Positions 24,707-33,481 of a stretch of 44,293 nucleotides of DNA are shown here, in pieces. This DNA comes from Streptomyces sp. NRRL S-340. GTDB taxonomy: Bacteria > Actinomycetota > Actinomycetes > Streptomycetales > Streptomycetaceae. Every line of letters starts with the position of its first letter. Positions within the stretch are counted from its first letter, which is position 1. The position numbers and the translations under genes were made by a program. The DNA is taken from NCBI RefSeq assembly GCF_000720185.1, contig NZ_JOIY01000056.1:1-44293 (forward strand), written 5' to 3'. The notes under the pieces were generated by a model. That model saw only the letters and a list, made by a program, of their open reading frames with translations, ran no database searches and was not told the DNA's origin.

Positions 24707-25429
24707 CTAGGACAGGTCCTGGAGCCAGGTCTCCTCCAGGTCGCCGGTGGCCTCCTCGGTGTGCCGGACCCGGAAGACGGACGTCGCGAGGCCGCGCCGG
24801 TCGAGCGGGGCGACACGGGCGAGCGCCAGCCGCGCCAGGCCGGACCAGTCGAGGGTGCCGGGCTCGTCGCCGGGGTCGACGCCCCGCTCGGCCAGGCGCG
24901 CGGGGTCGATCCCGAAGGCCGTGACGACCTCGGCCGGGTCCCCGAGGACGGTCCAGTCCGCCTCGCCGCCCCAGCCCGCCGCGAAGACGTTCACGCCGCT
25001 GGGGTGGATGAACTTCCACGCCTCGTAGGGGGAGTTGTGGTCGACGACCGCGGAGGCGACGACGACCGCGCCGGGCAGGCGTCCGGCGAGCGCGTCCGCC
25101 TGCTCGTCCACGGGGAACGTGCCGGCGATGTTCGCCAGCGCCGGGTCACGGATCTCGGTCACGCCTCCCCAGCAGCCGACCCGGACGAGATCGAGGTCGC
25201 TGCGCGTCCACAGGGGGATCGCGTCGGTGGCCGGGACGGTGCCGAGATCGCCGAGGACCGCGTCGACCGTGCCGAACGCGGCGGCGAACTCCCGGGCGCG
25301 CACCGGGTCATGGGCGGCGAGCGGCCCCTCGGGTCCGGGGTGGGGGGAGCGGACGACGGTCAGACGGAACTCCCCGTGCCGCGCCACCGGTTCGTCCGGA
25401 GCGCTGTCCCAGAAGCTGTTGTCGGTCAT
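24707..25429 (-). CDS. DUF6333-like protein of unknown function
   Basis: 240-aa soluble protein starting at ATG 25429 (MTDNSFWDSAPDEPVARHGE). The start is favoured because upstream sequence in frame is low-complexity Pro/Arg/Ala. It resembles, from memory, Streptomyces proteins grouped as DUF6333: N-terminal SFWD, AFGTVDAVLGDLG, DLDLVRVGCWGGV, and the ending FRVRHTEEATGDLEETWL. No catalytic motif, signal or membrane segment is visible. It lies between two large exported-protein genes with about 260 bp on each side and appears monocistronic. The flanking gaps (24449-24706, 25430-25709) show nothing that I can support. Confidence 0.75.
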   Translation of the reverse strand: MTDNSFWDSAPDEPVARHGEFRLTVVRSPHPGPEGPLAAHDPVRAREFAAAFGTVDAVLGDLGTVPATDAIPLWTRSDLDLVRVGCWGGVTEIRDPALANIAGTFPVDEQADALAGRLPGAVVVASAVVDHNSPYEAWKFIHPSGVNVFAAGWGGEADWTVLGDPAEVVTAFGIDPARLAERGVDPGDEPGTLDWSGLARLALARVAPLDRRGLATSVFRVRHTEEATGDLEETWLQDLS

Positions 25430-25709
25430 GGGGCCACCGTAGCGGCCCGGTCCCCGCCCCCGGCCGGTCGTCCGCGTCCCCGCCACCAGGGACGCGACCG
25501 GGACACCGAGCGGCGTGGCCGGGCCGGCCGGGGGCGGCCGGGCCGCGGGACGACGTGGCCGGGCTGCCAGGGGCGCGGCCGGGCCGCGGGGCGACATGCG
25601 TCCGCCCGCGGTGCCCCGGCACGCCCCGGAGTACGGGACGGCCGCGGCGCCGCGGGCGGACGGTCCGACGTGTCGCCGCGCCGGCGGTCAGCCGGTGCGG
25701 CGGCGGACG

Positions 25710-28541
25710 TCAGAGGATGGTGTTGTAGGTGTTCCAGCCGCCGCCCACACTGGACTTGGCGGCGAACGGCGCGGTGGCGCTGGCCTGGCCCTTGTAGAAC
25801 CAGAGCCCGCCCGAGCTGTCCCGGCCGACGAGGTCGGGCCTGCCGTCCTTGTCCAGGTCACCCGGCCCGACCAGCACGTTGTACGTGTTCCAGCCGGGGC
25901 CGACGCGGGTCTTGGTGGCGTAGGGGGCGGAGGCGTTGCCGGTGCCCTGGTAGAGCCACAGCACGCCCGAGCCGTCCCGGGCGATCAGGTCGGCCTTGCC
26001 GTCACCGGTCACGTCACCGACGGCGGTCAGGTTGTTGTACGTGTTCCAGCCGGATCCGATCCGGGTCCGCGCCGCGAACGGCGCGGAGGTGCCGGTGCCC
26101 TGGTACAGCCACAGCACGCCCGAGCTGTCGCGGCCGATCAGGTCCGGCTTCCCGTCGCCGGTGAGGTCACCGGCGCCGGTCAGGCTGTTGTAGGTGTTCC
26201 AGCCCGAACCGACCTTGATGCGCGCCAGGAACGGCGCCGACGGCTTGCCGCTGCCCTTGTAGTACCAGAGCACCCCGCTCTTGTCGCGGGCGACCATGTC
26301 ACCGGTGCCGTCCGCGCGCAGCGCGGTCAACGGCGTCAGCGTGTCGTACGTGTCCCAGCCGCCGCCCACGCGGTAGCGCAGCAGGAACGGCCCGGAGGCG
26401 CTGCCGCTGCCCTGGTACTGCCACAGCACACCCGAGGCGTCCCGGCCGAGGATGTTGTTGCGGTCGGTGGCCGGGTCGGGCGCCGTGCCCTTGACCAGGT
26501 CCACGTCCTCGGCGCGCACCCAGGCGAGCCGGTGGTTGTAGCGGATCGGGTAGAAGGTGTTGCTGCCCACGACCATCACGCGCGACCCGGTGCCGGTGCC
26601 GTCGATCAGACCGCTGTTGTAGTACGAGCCCTTCACGGCCGCACCGGCCAGCACGTACTTCTGGCCCGCCGGGATGCTGTACTTGGTCAGCGAGGCGCTG
26701 TTCTGGTTCTGGACCGAGACGCCGGTGCCGGCGTAGTCCGTGTCCTTCGGGTACGTGCGCCCGTACACGGGGACCGACGTGGTGCCCGCCTTCGCCACGA
26801 CCGTGTCCGGTGTGCCGACCGCGGTGGCGAACTGGCCGCCCTGGTTGTAGAACCAGGCCTTCTGCCCGCCGTACCAGATCGCGGTCCAGTCCCGCTGCGC
26901 CTCCGCGACGACGTACTCGCCGCCGGCCACCACCTTGTCGGCCCAGTTCGGGCCCTCGGTGGCGGTCTGGCTGCCCAGGTACGGGTCGGACAGGGCCGGC
27001 GAGCTGGTGGACGGCTGGGTGTACAGGTAGCCGAAGTTCGCCGGCTGCTTGTCGACGGCCGAGCCGCCGTAGGTGAGCGTCGGCTGGTTCGCCGTGGTGA
27101 ACGGCGGCACCACCCGGATCACCTGGCCGGCCTTGTACAGGCCGCCCGCACCGCTCGCGCCGGTCGGGGCGCCCAGCAGCTGCATGTAGTGGTTCCAGTC
27201 CCAGAACGGGCCCGGGTCCCAGTGCTGCGACTTCACATTGGTGTCCAGGACGCCCGGCACCTCGTCGTGACCGATGATGTGCTCGCGGTCCAGCGGGATG
27301 CCGTACTTGGCGGCCAGGTACTTCACCAGGGTCGCGGAGGACTCGTACTCCGGCTCGGTGTACCAGCTGCCCTTCTTGATCGCGTAGCCCTCGTGCTCGA
27401 CCCCGATCGAGTGCATGTTGACACTCTTGTTGCCCGCGTGCCAGGCCTCGTTCTTGTTCTCGACGACCTGGGTGACCTGGCCGTCCGAGGCACGGACGAT
27501 GTAGTTGGTGCTGGCGTAGGAGGCCGGGTTCTGGAAGACGTTCAGCGAGGCGTCGTAGCTGCCCTCGGTGTCGTGGATGACGATGGAGTTGATCTCACCG
27601 CCTGCCACGGGCCGGTTGGCGATGTTGTAGTTGCCCCAGTCGTCCGGGCCGCTGTTCTGCTGGTACGCGGCCGGCTTGAAGTCACACTTCAGGGTCGACG
27701 GGCAGTCCGCGGTCGCCGCGGCGGTGACGGTGGCGACCGTCGCCTTGGCGAGCTGGAGGTCCGCCTGCCGGGCGGGCTTCACCGCCGGGTCGGCCGCGAG
27801 CGTCACGTACTCGCCGTCCGCGGTGACGCGCTGCTCACCGGTGCGGATCGAGTCGTACACGCGGTTCGCGAAGAGCTGCGCGCCCTTGGTGTCGGTCGCC
27901 TGGCTGGCCCGGGCCACGGCCGGGTACCAGGCACCCGGGTCCTTCGGCAGCGAACCGGCCGCGTCCTTCTGGTACTCGGCGAGCAGGGCGGCACCCGCCC
28001 GGATGCTCTGCCGGGCGTCGCCGCGCACCTGCTGCGCCGGGACGCCGATGAGTCCGGCCGCCTCGTCCAGCGTGTGCAGCCGGGGGTCGCTCGTGTCGAC
28101 GGCCCGCCTGCCGGCGCCCTTGAGCGCCTTCGTGGCGTCGAAGTGCTTCTCCACGGCCGGGTCGCCGCTGCGGTTCATGCGGTCGAGCTGCCGCGCGCGC
28201 GACGCGGCGTCGTCCTCCAGGCTGCCGGGATCGACGTCCGTGAGCCCCATGACGTTGTACGCGCCCGTGGTGCTCGGCAGCCCGTCATGGTCCTCCCAGA
28301 GCGTCTGCCGGTACGAGACCGCCATCAGGACGCTCAGCGGGACGTCGAACTCCTTCGCGGCCTTCTCGAACTCGGCCTGCAGCCGGGCGCCGGGACGGGC
28401 GGCCTGGGAGCCGTCCGAGCCGGTGAGCCCGGGGGAGGCCACGGCCAGTGTGCCGGCCGTGGCGGCCACGGCGACGGCCGAGGCCGCGGCGTAGACGAGC
28501 AGTCTCTTCTTCTTGCGGCCTCTGCGATGGTCCGCGCTCAA
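25710..28541 (-). CDS. Exported N-acetylmuramoyl-L-alanine amidase with C-terminal repeat domain
   Basis: 943-aa secreted peptidoglycan hydrolase (Amidase_2/PGRP fold). TTG 28541 follows a GGGGTGG tract. The N-terminus has KKKR plus a hydrophobic segment (21-36). Residues about 55-260 form a helical region (FDVPLSVLMAVSYRQTLWEDH). The amidase domain starts near 318: INSIVIHDTEGS (His323, Zn ligand), GVEHEGY, IIGHDEVPG (His425) and WDPGPFWDW (Asp442 in place of the more usual Cys). An SH3-like region follows (about 490-690). Five tandem repeats of ~48 residues close the protein (GWNTYN...GDLTGDGkPDLIGRDssGVLWLYQGTG), typical FG-GAP/VCBS-type propeller units. Likely roles are wall turnover or lysis of neighbours. 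Confidence 0.93.
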   Translation of the reverse strand: MSADHRRGRKKKRLLVYAAASAVAVAATAGTLAVASPGLTGSDGSQAARPGARLQAEFEKAAKEFDVPLSVLMAVSYRQTLWEDHDGLPSTTGAYNVMGLTDVDPGSLEDDAASRARQLDRMNRSGDPAVEKHFDATKALKGAGRRAVDTSDPRLHTLDEAAGLIGVPAQQVRGDARQSIRAGAALLAEYQKDAAGSLPKDPGAWYPAVARASQATDTKGAQLFANRVYDSIRTGEQRVTADGEYVTLAADPAVKPARQADLQLAKATVATVTAAATADCPSTLKCDFKPAAYQQNSGPDDWGNYNIANRPVAGGEINSIVIHDTEGSYDASLNVFQNPASYASTNYIVRASDGQVTQVVENKNEAWHAGNKSVNMHSIGVEHEGYAIKKGSWYTEPEYESSATLVKYLAAKYGIPLDREHIIGHDEVPGVLDTNVKSQHWDPGPFWDWNHYMQLLGAPTGASGAGGLYKAGQVIRVVPPFTTANQPTLTYGGSAVDKQPANFGYLYTQPSTSSPALSDPYLGSQTATEGPNWADKVVAGGEYVVAEAQRDWTAIWYGGQKAWFYNQGGQFATAVGTPDTVVAKAGTTSVPVYGRTYPKDTDYAGTGVSVQNQNSASLTKYSIPAGQKYVLAGAAVKGSYYNSGLIDGTGTGSRVMVVGSNTFYPIRYNHRLAWVRAEDVDLVKGTAPDPATDRNNILGRDASGVLWQYQGSGSASGPFLLRYRVGGGWDTYDTLTPLTALRADGTGDMVARDKSGVLWYYKGSGKPSAPFLARIKVGSGWNTYNSLTGAGDLTGDGKPDLIGRDSSGVLWLYQGTGTSAPFAARTRIGSGWNTYNNLTAVGDVTGDGKADLIARDGSGVLWLYQGTGNASAPYATKTRVGPGWNTYNVLVGPGDLDKDGRPDLVGRDSSGGLWFYKGQASATAPFAAKSSVGGGWNTYNTIL
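25713..26460 (-). repeat. Five tandem coding repeats (~147-156 bp) in the amidase
   Basis: Each unit carries GTGTTCCAGCC (GWNTYN on the coding strand) and a GDxTGDGxxDLIxRDxSGxLWxYxG segment. Units two to four are the most alike; the outer ones have diverged (GWDTYDTL at the N-terminal end). Confidence 0.85.
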
Positions 28542-28567
28542 ATTCCACCCCTGGTCTGTGCTGGATG

Positions 28568-28587
28568 TGCAACGTGAGGTCGTTGCA
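28568..28587. promoter_or_regulatory. Perfect inverted repeat upstream of the amidase gene
   Basis: TGCAACG-N6-CGTTGCA, 27 bp before the amidase start and in the 266-bp divergent gap shared with the gene at 28808. It could be an operator or an mRNA leader hairpin. TTGAAG just upstream on the minus strand is a weak -35. Confidence 0.45.
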
Positions 28588-28807
28588 GTTCACCCTTCAA
28601 CGGGGTGGACGGTACCAACGCCCCCCGGGTCCCGGGCACGGGGGCGGTGTCCACGCGGGGGGCGGGGGCGCATTCGCCCGATACGCCCTTGACGTGCCGT
28701 CAGCCTGCCGGGGCCCCGCGGGCAGCGGAGCCCGGCGCACCGCGGCGCGGAGCCCGTCGACCTCCTCGTCGGCACCCCGGAACGGCTCTCGCATAGGGTT
28801 ACCGCCC

Positions 28808-29911
28808 ATGTGGCCAGCAGAGCAGCCGCCAGGGGGCGGACAGGATCCGGAGCAACCGGTGCCGGGGCAGCAGCCGAACCCGTACCCGCAGCCGAACCCG
28901 TACCGGCAGCCCGGGCACGACGGGCCGAGCCCGTACCAGCAGCCCGGCCAGTACGGGCCGAACGCGTACCAGCAGCCCGGTCAGCACGGGCCGAGCCCGT
29001 ACCAGCAGCCCGGTCACCAAGGGCCGAACCCTTACCAGCAGCCGGCCCGGTGGAACGCGCCGCCCACGCCGCCCGGTGCGCCGGGGGTGCCGCCGCCCCC
29101 GGGACCGCCGGGCGGTGGCCGGGGCCGCACCGGGCTCGTCGCCGTGGTCGCGGCGGCGGCCGTCGTGATCGCCGCGGGAGTGACCGGCTACGCCCTGCTC
29201 GGCGGCGGCAAGGACGACGGGGCAGCCCCCGGCCCCACCCCCACCACGTCCGCGACCGCCTCCCCGTCCGGGCAGTCGGGTCCGGACAACCCCCGGGCCG
29301 CGGACACCGGTACGGCCACCGTGAAGGGCTGGAAGGTGGTGGTGAACCCGAGCGCGGGCATCGCGTTCGACGTGCCGCCGCAGTGGGGGCTGCGGGCCAC
29401 CGACTGGGTCACGTACGTGGCCGAGAACGACGATCCGGACGACAAGCCGCTGATCGCCATGCGGGCCCCCGCCTTCCTGAAGGAGCGGTGGTGCGCCTCG
29501 GACGGCGACAGGGACGGCAGGCCGGACTACGCACCGCTGGCCGCGGCCGGCTCCCGGGGCAACAACGGCGCCCGGAGCACCGGGGACATAGCCCGCGACG
29601 ACCCGAGGAGCTGGGTGTACGGGCAGTACACCCAGCCGGACAGGACCAAGGTGAAGTCGGGCCCCGTCGAACCGTTCACCACCGCCTCGGGGCTCAAGGG
29701 CAGCCTCGGCAGCGCCTGGTCCGTGGGTGTGGACAGGTCCCGGAAGTGCGCCACGGACGGCAAGGCGTGGACGTTCGCCTTCAAGGACGCCCAGGGAGAC
29801 CTGGCCTCCTGGTCGTTCTTCGCCGCGAAGGGCGTGTCCGGCGAGGTACCGGACGCGACCGTGCGGAAGATCGCCGCCACGGTACGGACCTACCGGCCCC
29901 CGTCCACCTGA
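28808..29911 (+). CDS. Proline-rich single-pass membrane protein, unknown function
   Basis: 367 aa starting at ATG 28808 (MWPAEQPPGGG). The first ~105 residues are Pro/Gln/Tyr/Gly-rich with 11-residue repeats (GPSPYQQPGQY type). One helix follows GRGR (TGLVAVVAAAAVVIAAGVTGYALLGG). A Thr/Ser/Pro linker and an extracytoplasmic domain of ~210 residues complete it (VKGWKVVVNPSAGIAFDVPPQWGL ... VRKIAATVRTY) with two Cys (KERWCASD, SRKCATD) likely forming a disulfide. This layout is frequent in Streptomyces proteins of unknown role. The domain has a PsbP/lipoprotein-like look (KVVVNPSAGIAFDVPPQW) but no assigned activity. Confidence 0.85.
   Translation: MWPAEQPPGGGQDPEQPVPGQQPNPYPQPNPYRQPGHDGPSPYQQPGQYGPNAYQQPGQHGPSPYQQPGHQGPNPYQQPARWNAPPTPPGAPGVPPPPGPPGGGRGRTGLVAVVAAAAVVIAAGVTGYALLGGGKDDGAAPGPTPTTSATASPSGQSGPDNPRAADTGTATVKGWKVVVNPSAGIAFDVPPQWGLRATDWVTYVAENDDPDDKPLIAMRAPAFLKERWCASDGDRDGRPDYAPLAAAGSRGNNGARSTGDIARDDPRSWVYGQYTQPDRTKVKSGPVEPFTTASGLKGSLGSAWSVGVDRSRKCATDGKAWTFAFKDAQGDLASWSFFAAKGVSGEVPDATVRKIAATVRTYRPPST
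28922..29045 (+). repeat. 33-bp tandem coding repeats (PYQQPG units)
   Basis: Four units of 33 bp starting at 28922, 28955, 28988 and 29021 encode GPxxYQQPGxx. They are imperfect at third positions, so the array is old enough to have drifted. Confidence 0.8.
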
Positions 29912-30205
29912 CGGGGGAGGAGGCCGGCCCGGCGCCGGCCGGGAAGGCCGGCGCGGGGGACGCCGCGGGCACCGCGAACGCGGTGCACAGCGCCGTCCAC
30001 CCGCCCCGGCGGGAGGGGAGAGGCGGCATGGGGCCCTCGTCGGACGTGCGCGTGATGCCGCCGTCACGGGACGGTTCGTCGCCGCGCAGGCCGTCCCCGC
30101 CTGACGCGGTCGCGACGTGCCGCCGACCGGCCGTCCGCGCGCTCGGCACGTGCCCGGACCTCGCCGCCGGCGGGGGAGGAGGGGCCGCCCGCCCGGACGT
30201 ACGGG

Positions 30206-31588
30206 TCAGCCGGCGTACTGGGCGAAGACGCGGGTGAAGTCCCACGGCTGCTGGGAGACGCCCGAGCAGGTGTCGGCGCCGCCCCCGGTGCACGGGCGGT
30301 CGCGGTTGACCGACCAGAAGGTCAGCCGGGCGAGGTGCCGCTGCTGGGCGTAGGCGAGGATGGTGCGGAAGTCGGCGACGGTCACCGTCTCGGAGTTGTC
30401 GGTGACGCCGTTCATCGAGGAGATGCCGGTGTGCCGGTAGGCCTGGTCGTCGGTGTACCCGTAGGCGTTCTTGACCGCGGTCTTCAGCCCCTCGGCCGCC
30501 TGGACGCTGAGCTGGCCCATGTTCTGGCCTGCGCCGCCGAAGTCGAACGGCATGATGGTCCAGCTGTCCACCGTGAGCCCGGCCGCGGCGGCCCGGTTGA
30601 TGAGGCTGCTGTCGGGGCCGTTCTGACCGGTGCCGAAGGTGACGTACACCTTGAGGCCGGGGTTGTTCGCCTTGACCGTCTTCAGTGCGTCCACCGTGCG
30701 CTGCTGCACGGTCGGGCTGTCGTACGCCGCCGCCTCGATGTCGATGTCGATCGCCTTGAGGCCGTAGGTGCTGATCAGCTTCTGGTAGGCGTTGGCCAGT
30801 TCGCCCGCGCTGCCGCAGGAGCTCTCCAGCTTGTTGCCGCTCCAGCCGCCGAACGACGGGATGACGTCGCCGCCCGCGGCGCGGACGGTGTTGATCGTCT
30901 GCTGGTCGACGCCGCCGGTCAGGGGCCGGCTGCCGTCCCACTGGGGGTTGCAGTAGCCGTTGCTGAGGACGAAGGCCAGGGTGAACCACTTGACGCCGGT
31001 GGCGTTCATGACGGTGGTCGGGCTGGGCGGGTTGCCCCACCCGTTGTAGAGGTAGGGAGCGACGGCCATGGCACCGGGGCCGGGGGCCGCGCCGCCGCTC
31101 GGCGCGGTCCACTTCTGGTTCGCGGCGCCCGTGCACGTCCAGATCTGCAACGGAGTGCCGTTGGCGGAGCTGTTGCCGGTCGCGTCCAGGCACTTGTCGG
31201 CCTGGGGGTTGACGATGTCCCGGGCGGCGGTCACCGTCCACTGCTGCGCCGCGGTGCCGTTGCAGTCCCACAGCTGGGTGCGGGTGCCGCTGGCGGTGCC
31301 GCCCGAGGCGACGTCCAGGCACTTGCCGAGCGCGCGGATGGTCCCGTCGGAACCGACGGTCCACTGCTGCGCGGCGGTGCCGTTGCAGTCGTAGAGCTGC
31401 ACGGCCGTGCCGTTGGCGGTGCCGGCGCCCGCGACGTCCACGCATTTTCCGCCGATGCCGGTGACGGTTCCGGTGGCTTGCGCGGCGGCCTGCGCGGGCA
31501 GGGCGCACAGGCCGGTGAGGAGAGCGGCCACGGCCGTTGCCGCCAGCGTGCCGCGCGTCAACGGTCTGCGGGGGGATGTGGAGAGCAT
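30206..31588 (-). CDS. Secreted GH18 chitinase-like enzyme with N-terminal CBM13
   Basis: 460-aa exported enzyme. AGGGA precedes ATG 31588. The signal peptide ends PAQAAA (about 36). Residues about 40-165 form a ricin-B trefoil with three repeats (GKCVDVAG, QQWTV; GKCLDVASG, QQWTV; DKCLDATG, QKWTA). The catalytic barrel begins VAPYLYNGWGNPPS. The GH18 signature on strand 4 reads KAIDIDIEA: Asp281, Asp283 and the acid Glu285. The usual first Asp-Gly is Lys-Ala, as in some chitinases of the ChiD-like group. MPFDFGG replaces the common MxYD. The ending FWSVNRDRPC...WDFTRVFAQYAG is typical of Streptomyces GH18 enzymes. Its promoter region carries a TTGACA box and an AGTAAA-C-TTTCCT site. Confidence 0.93.
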   Translation of the reverse strand: MLSTSPRRPLTRGTLAATAVAALLTGLCALPAQAAAQATGTVTGIGGKCVDVAGAGTANGTAVQLYDCNGTAAQQWTVGSDGTIRALGKCLDVASGGTASGTRTQLWDCNGTAAQQWTVTAARDIVNPQADKCLDATGNSSANGTPLQIWTCTGAANQKWTAPSGGAAPGPGAMAVAPYLYNGWGNPPSPTTVMNATGVKWFTLAFVLSNGYCNPQWDGSRPLTGGVDQQTINTVRAAGGDVIPSFGGWSGNKLESSCGSAGELANAYQKLISTYGLKAIDIDIEAAAYDSPTVQQRTVDALKTVKANNPGLKVYVTFGTGQNGPDSSLINRAAAAGLTVDSWTIMPFDFGGAGQNMGQLSVQAAEGLKTAVKNAYGYTDDQAYRHTGISSMNGVTDNSETVTVADFRTILAYAQQRHLARLTFWSVNRDRPCTGGGADTCSGVSQQPWDFTRVFAQYAG

Positions 31589-31737
31589 GTGTTCCCTGTC
31601 CTGTTCTGCGGCGGGGCAGGTCCGGGCCCGTTCCGCCGCCCGGCCGGCCGCGCGGGACGGTGCTGTCCTGCGCATGACAGACAGGGAGGCGGGGCGGGGC
31701 CAGGACCGTTCGTCCGGCCGCGGTCGGTGGGGGAGAG

Positions 31738-31795
31738 ACAGTAAACTTTCCTAACTTCGCTTCGTGATTTAAGGAGTGAGGCAAACACCTGTCAA
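31738..31795 (-). promoter_or_regulatory. Promoter and operator of the chitinase gene
   Basis: On the minus strand TTGACA (31795-31790), 17 bp, TTAAAT (31772-31767). Just downstream is the near-palindrome AGTAAA-C-TTTCCT (31740-31752), 5 of 6 pairs matched, placed to block transcription. This stretch is the most AT-rich in the area. Confidence 0.65.
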
Positions 31796-31928
31796 GTACT
31801 CGCGCGGTACAGGAGTGTGATCTGTGCTCGTCGTGAGACGGTGTCGGCCTTTCCCCGGCGGCACCGCTGCCCGGGCCGGCGGACGGCGGCCCAGGCAGCC
31901 CGGTCTCACCCTCCCCGGGTGATGCCCG

Positions 31929-32984
31929 TCACCGCTTGACGTCGTACACGCGGTTGGTGGGGGTTTCCACTGCGAGCCTCCAACTGCGCAGGCCCGCCTC
32001 GGCGGCGATGCCCGCGAGGGCCTCCTGGCCCGGGTGGTTGCCGAGCGCGTGCGGACCGTTCTGCGCCAGGGCGGCGGGCAGGCACAGGACGGCGGAGGTG
32101 GAGGCGAAGGAGCGGCCGATCGGGTTGATGTTCTCCCCGGGCTCCCCGGACGCGTTCGGTTCGACGACGAGCACGCTCCCGTCGTCCGCGAGGGCCTTCT
32201 CGGTGCGGCGCAGCGCGGCACCGGGGTCACCGAGGTCGTGGAGGCAGTCGAAGAAGGTGACGAGGTCGTAGGCGTCCCCCGGGAATTCGTGGGCGCCGGC
32301 GACCTCGAACGTCACGCGGTCACCGACTCCCTCCGACTCGGCGAGCTTGCGGGCCGCTTCGACCGAAGGCTCGTGGAAGTCGAAGCCGCGCAAGCGCGAG
32401 CGCGGGAACGCCTTGGCCATGAGCACCGTCGAGTGGCCGAAGCCGCAGCCCACGTCGGCCACCGTGGCGCCGCGCCGGAGCTTGTCCTCGACGCCTTTCA
32501 GGGCGGGCAGCCACTCCTGGACCAGAACGGCCTCGTACCCGGGTTTGAAGAAGGCGGCGACGGCCTCCGCCAGCTCCGGGCCGTAGTCCCGCCAGTTCAC
32601 CCCGCCACCGTGGCGGTAGGCGTGCGCCAGCGCGTCCTCCGCGCCGTAGAGGGCCGCCAGCATGCGGAAACCGCCGGCGACGTACGTCGGCACCGAGGAA
32701 TCGGCCAGGACGGCCGCGTGCGCGTCCGGCAGCGTGTACGTGTCCGCGGCGGCGTCGTGCAGTACGTACTCGCCGGCGACCTGCGCGGCCAGCCACTCCC
32801 GTACGTAGCGCTCGACGAGCCCGGTCCGCTCGGCCAGCTGCCGCGCGGTCAGCTCCCCGGCCCCCCGCATCGCCTCGTACAGTCCGAGACGGACGCCCAG
32901 CGAGGTCGACACCCCGGCGAAGGCGGCGGCGTTGTCGGCCACGACCCGCTCGAGGAACTCCCGCACGTGCTTTTCGTCCGGCAT
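31929..32984 (-). CDS. Two-domain SAM methyltransferase (winged helix plus Rossmann, Rv2258c-like)
   Basis: 351-aa cytoplasmic methyltransferase starting at ATG 32984 after AGGGTGATG. The N-terminal ~85 residues are a winged-helix dimerisation domain (VRLGLYEAMRGAGELTARQLAERTGLVERYVREWLAAQVAGEYV). The SAM domain starts near 170: VADVGCGFGHSTVLMAKAFP (motif I), LRGFDFHEPSVE, FEVAGAHEFP, and YDLVTFFDCLHDLGDPGAALR. The C-terminus (PTNRVYDVKR) is characteristic of this group, related to Mycobacterium Rv2258c and to O-methyltransferases. Acceptor unknown. It is monocistronic. The 340 bp between its stop and the chitinase contains only the chitinase promoter. Confidence 0.9.
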   Translation of the reverse strand: MPDEKHVREFLERVVADNAAAFAGVSTSLGVRLGLYEAMRGAGELTARQLAERTGLVERYVREWLAAQVAGEYVLHDAAADTYTLPDAHAAVLADSSVPTYVAGGFRMLAALYGAEDALAHAYRHGGGVNWRDYGPELAEAVAAFFKPGYEAVLVQEWLPALKGVEDKLRRGATVADVGCGFGHSTVLMAKAFPRSRLRGFDFHEPSVEAARKLAESEGVGDRVTFEVAGAHEFPGDAYDLVTFFDCLHDLGDPGAALRRTEKALADDGSVLVVEPNASGEPGENINPIGRSFASTSAVLCLPAALAQNGPHALGNHPGQEALAGIAAEAGLRSWRLAVETPTNRVYDVKR

Positions 32985-33316
32985 GTCATCACCCTTTCAC
33001 CCGCGTGTTCGCCCGAGTCGGCCGGAGGCCCGCGGTCAGTGCTCCCGGCCTCCTCGGCGGGCCCCCTGCGGTGCGCCCGTCGACGACCGGTGGGGCGCGG
33101 CAGAGGCGGAACCTGCCATTTCACCAACGAGGAAGGGCTCGGCTCTGGTTCACACGTGGTCCTGAAGGAGCATCGGGCCCCGCGGGCCGGCCGTCAGGGA
33201 GTCCTGGTTGTCGGGCCCGGGGGCGCCGGCCGCGGCGGTGAGCCGTTGTGACGCCTCCCGGACGAGGCCGTCTCCCCGGTGGGGTGTCCGGCCGCGACGC
33301 GTGGTGCGGGTGCGCC
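32985..33316. other. Intergenic stretch, no gene seen
   Basis: 332 bp upstream of the methyltransferase. Open frames here lack an SD and have no coherent amino-acid composition. A promoter for the methyltransferase must lie here, but I cannot place it. The right edge meets repeat copy C. Confidence 0.6.
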
Positions 33317-33319
33317 TAA

Positions 33320-33481
33320 GAGCTGCGAACAAAAGGGGCGCCCGGCTCGAGACGTCCGGCACGCACGCTCGCGGCGTTGCCGAAAGGCCCTGGTAGCTCC
33401 GCTACATGGACCTTCCGGCGCCTTGCGATCGCACGCACCGGACGCCGCGAGCTGATCGGACTCCCCTTTTGTTCGCAGCTC
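33320..33481 (-). mobile_element. MITE-like repeat, copy C (complete, 162 bp, inverted relative to B)
   Basis: Perfect terminal inverted repeats: GAGCTGCGAACAAAAGG at 33320 and its complement ending 33481. The perfect 3-bp duplication TAA is at 33317-33319 and 33482-33484. Length equals that of copy B, and the reverse complement aligns with B over the whole length. The internal hairpin arms are GCCGGAAGG...GTAGC and GCTAC...CTTTCGGC. The right end abuts the epoxide hydrolase stop codon. Confidence 0.92.

Noticed and set aside
21797..26164. A 1455-codon + strand frame opposite the LAxTG gene
   Set aside because: Valine/Leu/Gly-rich composition with no domain. The minus-strand gene has a signal peptide, a sortase signal and a good SD.
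25515..28577. A 1020-codon + strand frame opposite the amidase
   Set aside because: Shadow of a repeat-containing amidase gene with clear catalytic motifs.
28922..29045. Regular 33-bp repeats considered as a CRISPR array
   Set aside because: The units are in frame, encode PYQQPG repeats and have no unique spacers.
29912..30205. GC-rich inverted repeats around 29935-29965 as a terminator
   Set aside because: Many alternative GGCCGGC pairings are possible and none stands out; it could function, but I cannot support a specific structure.
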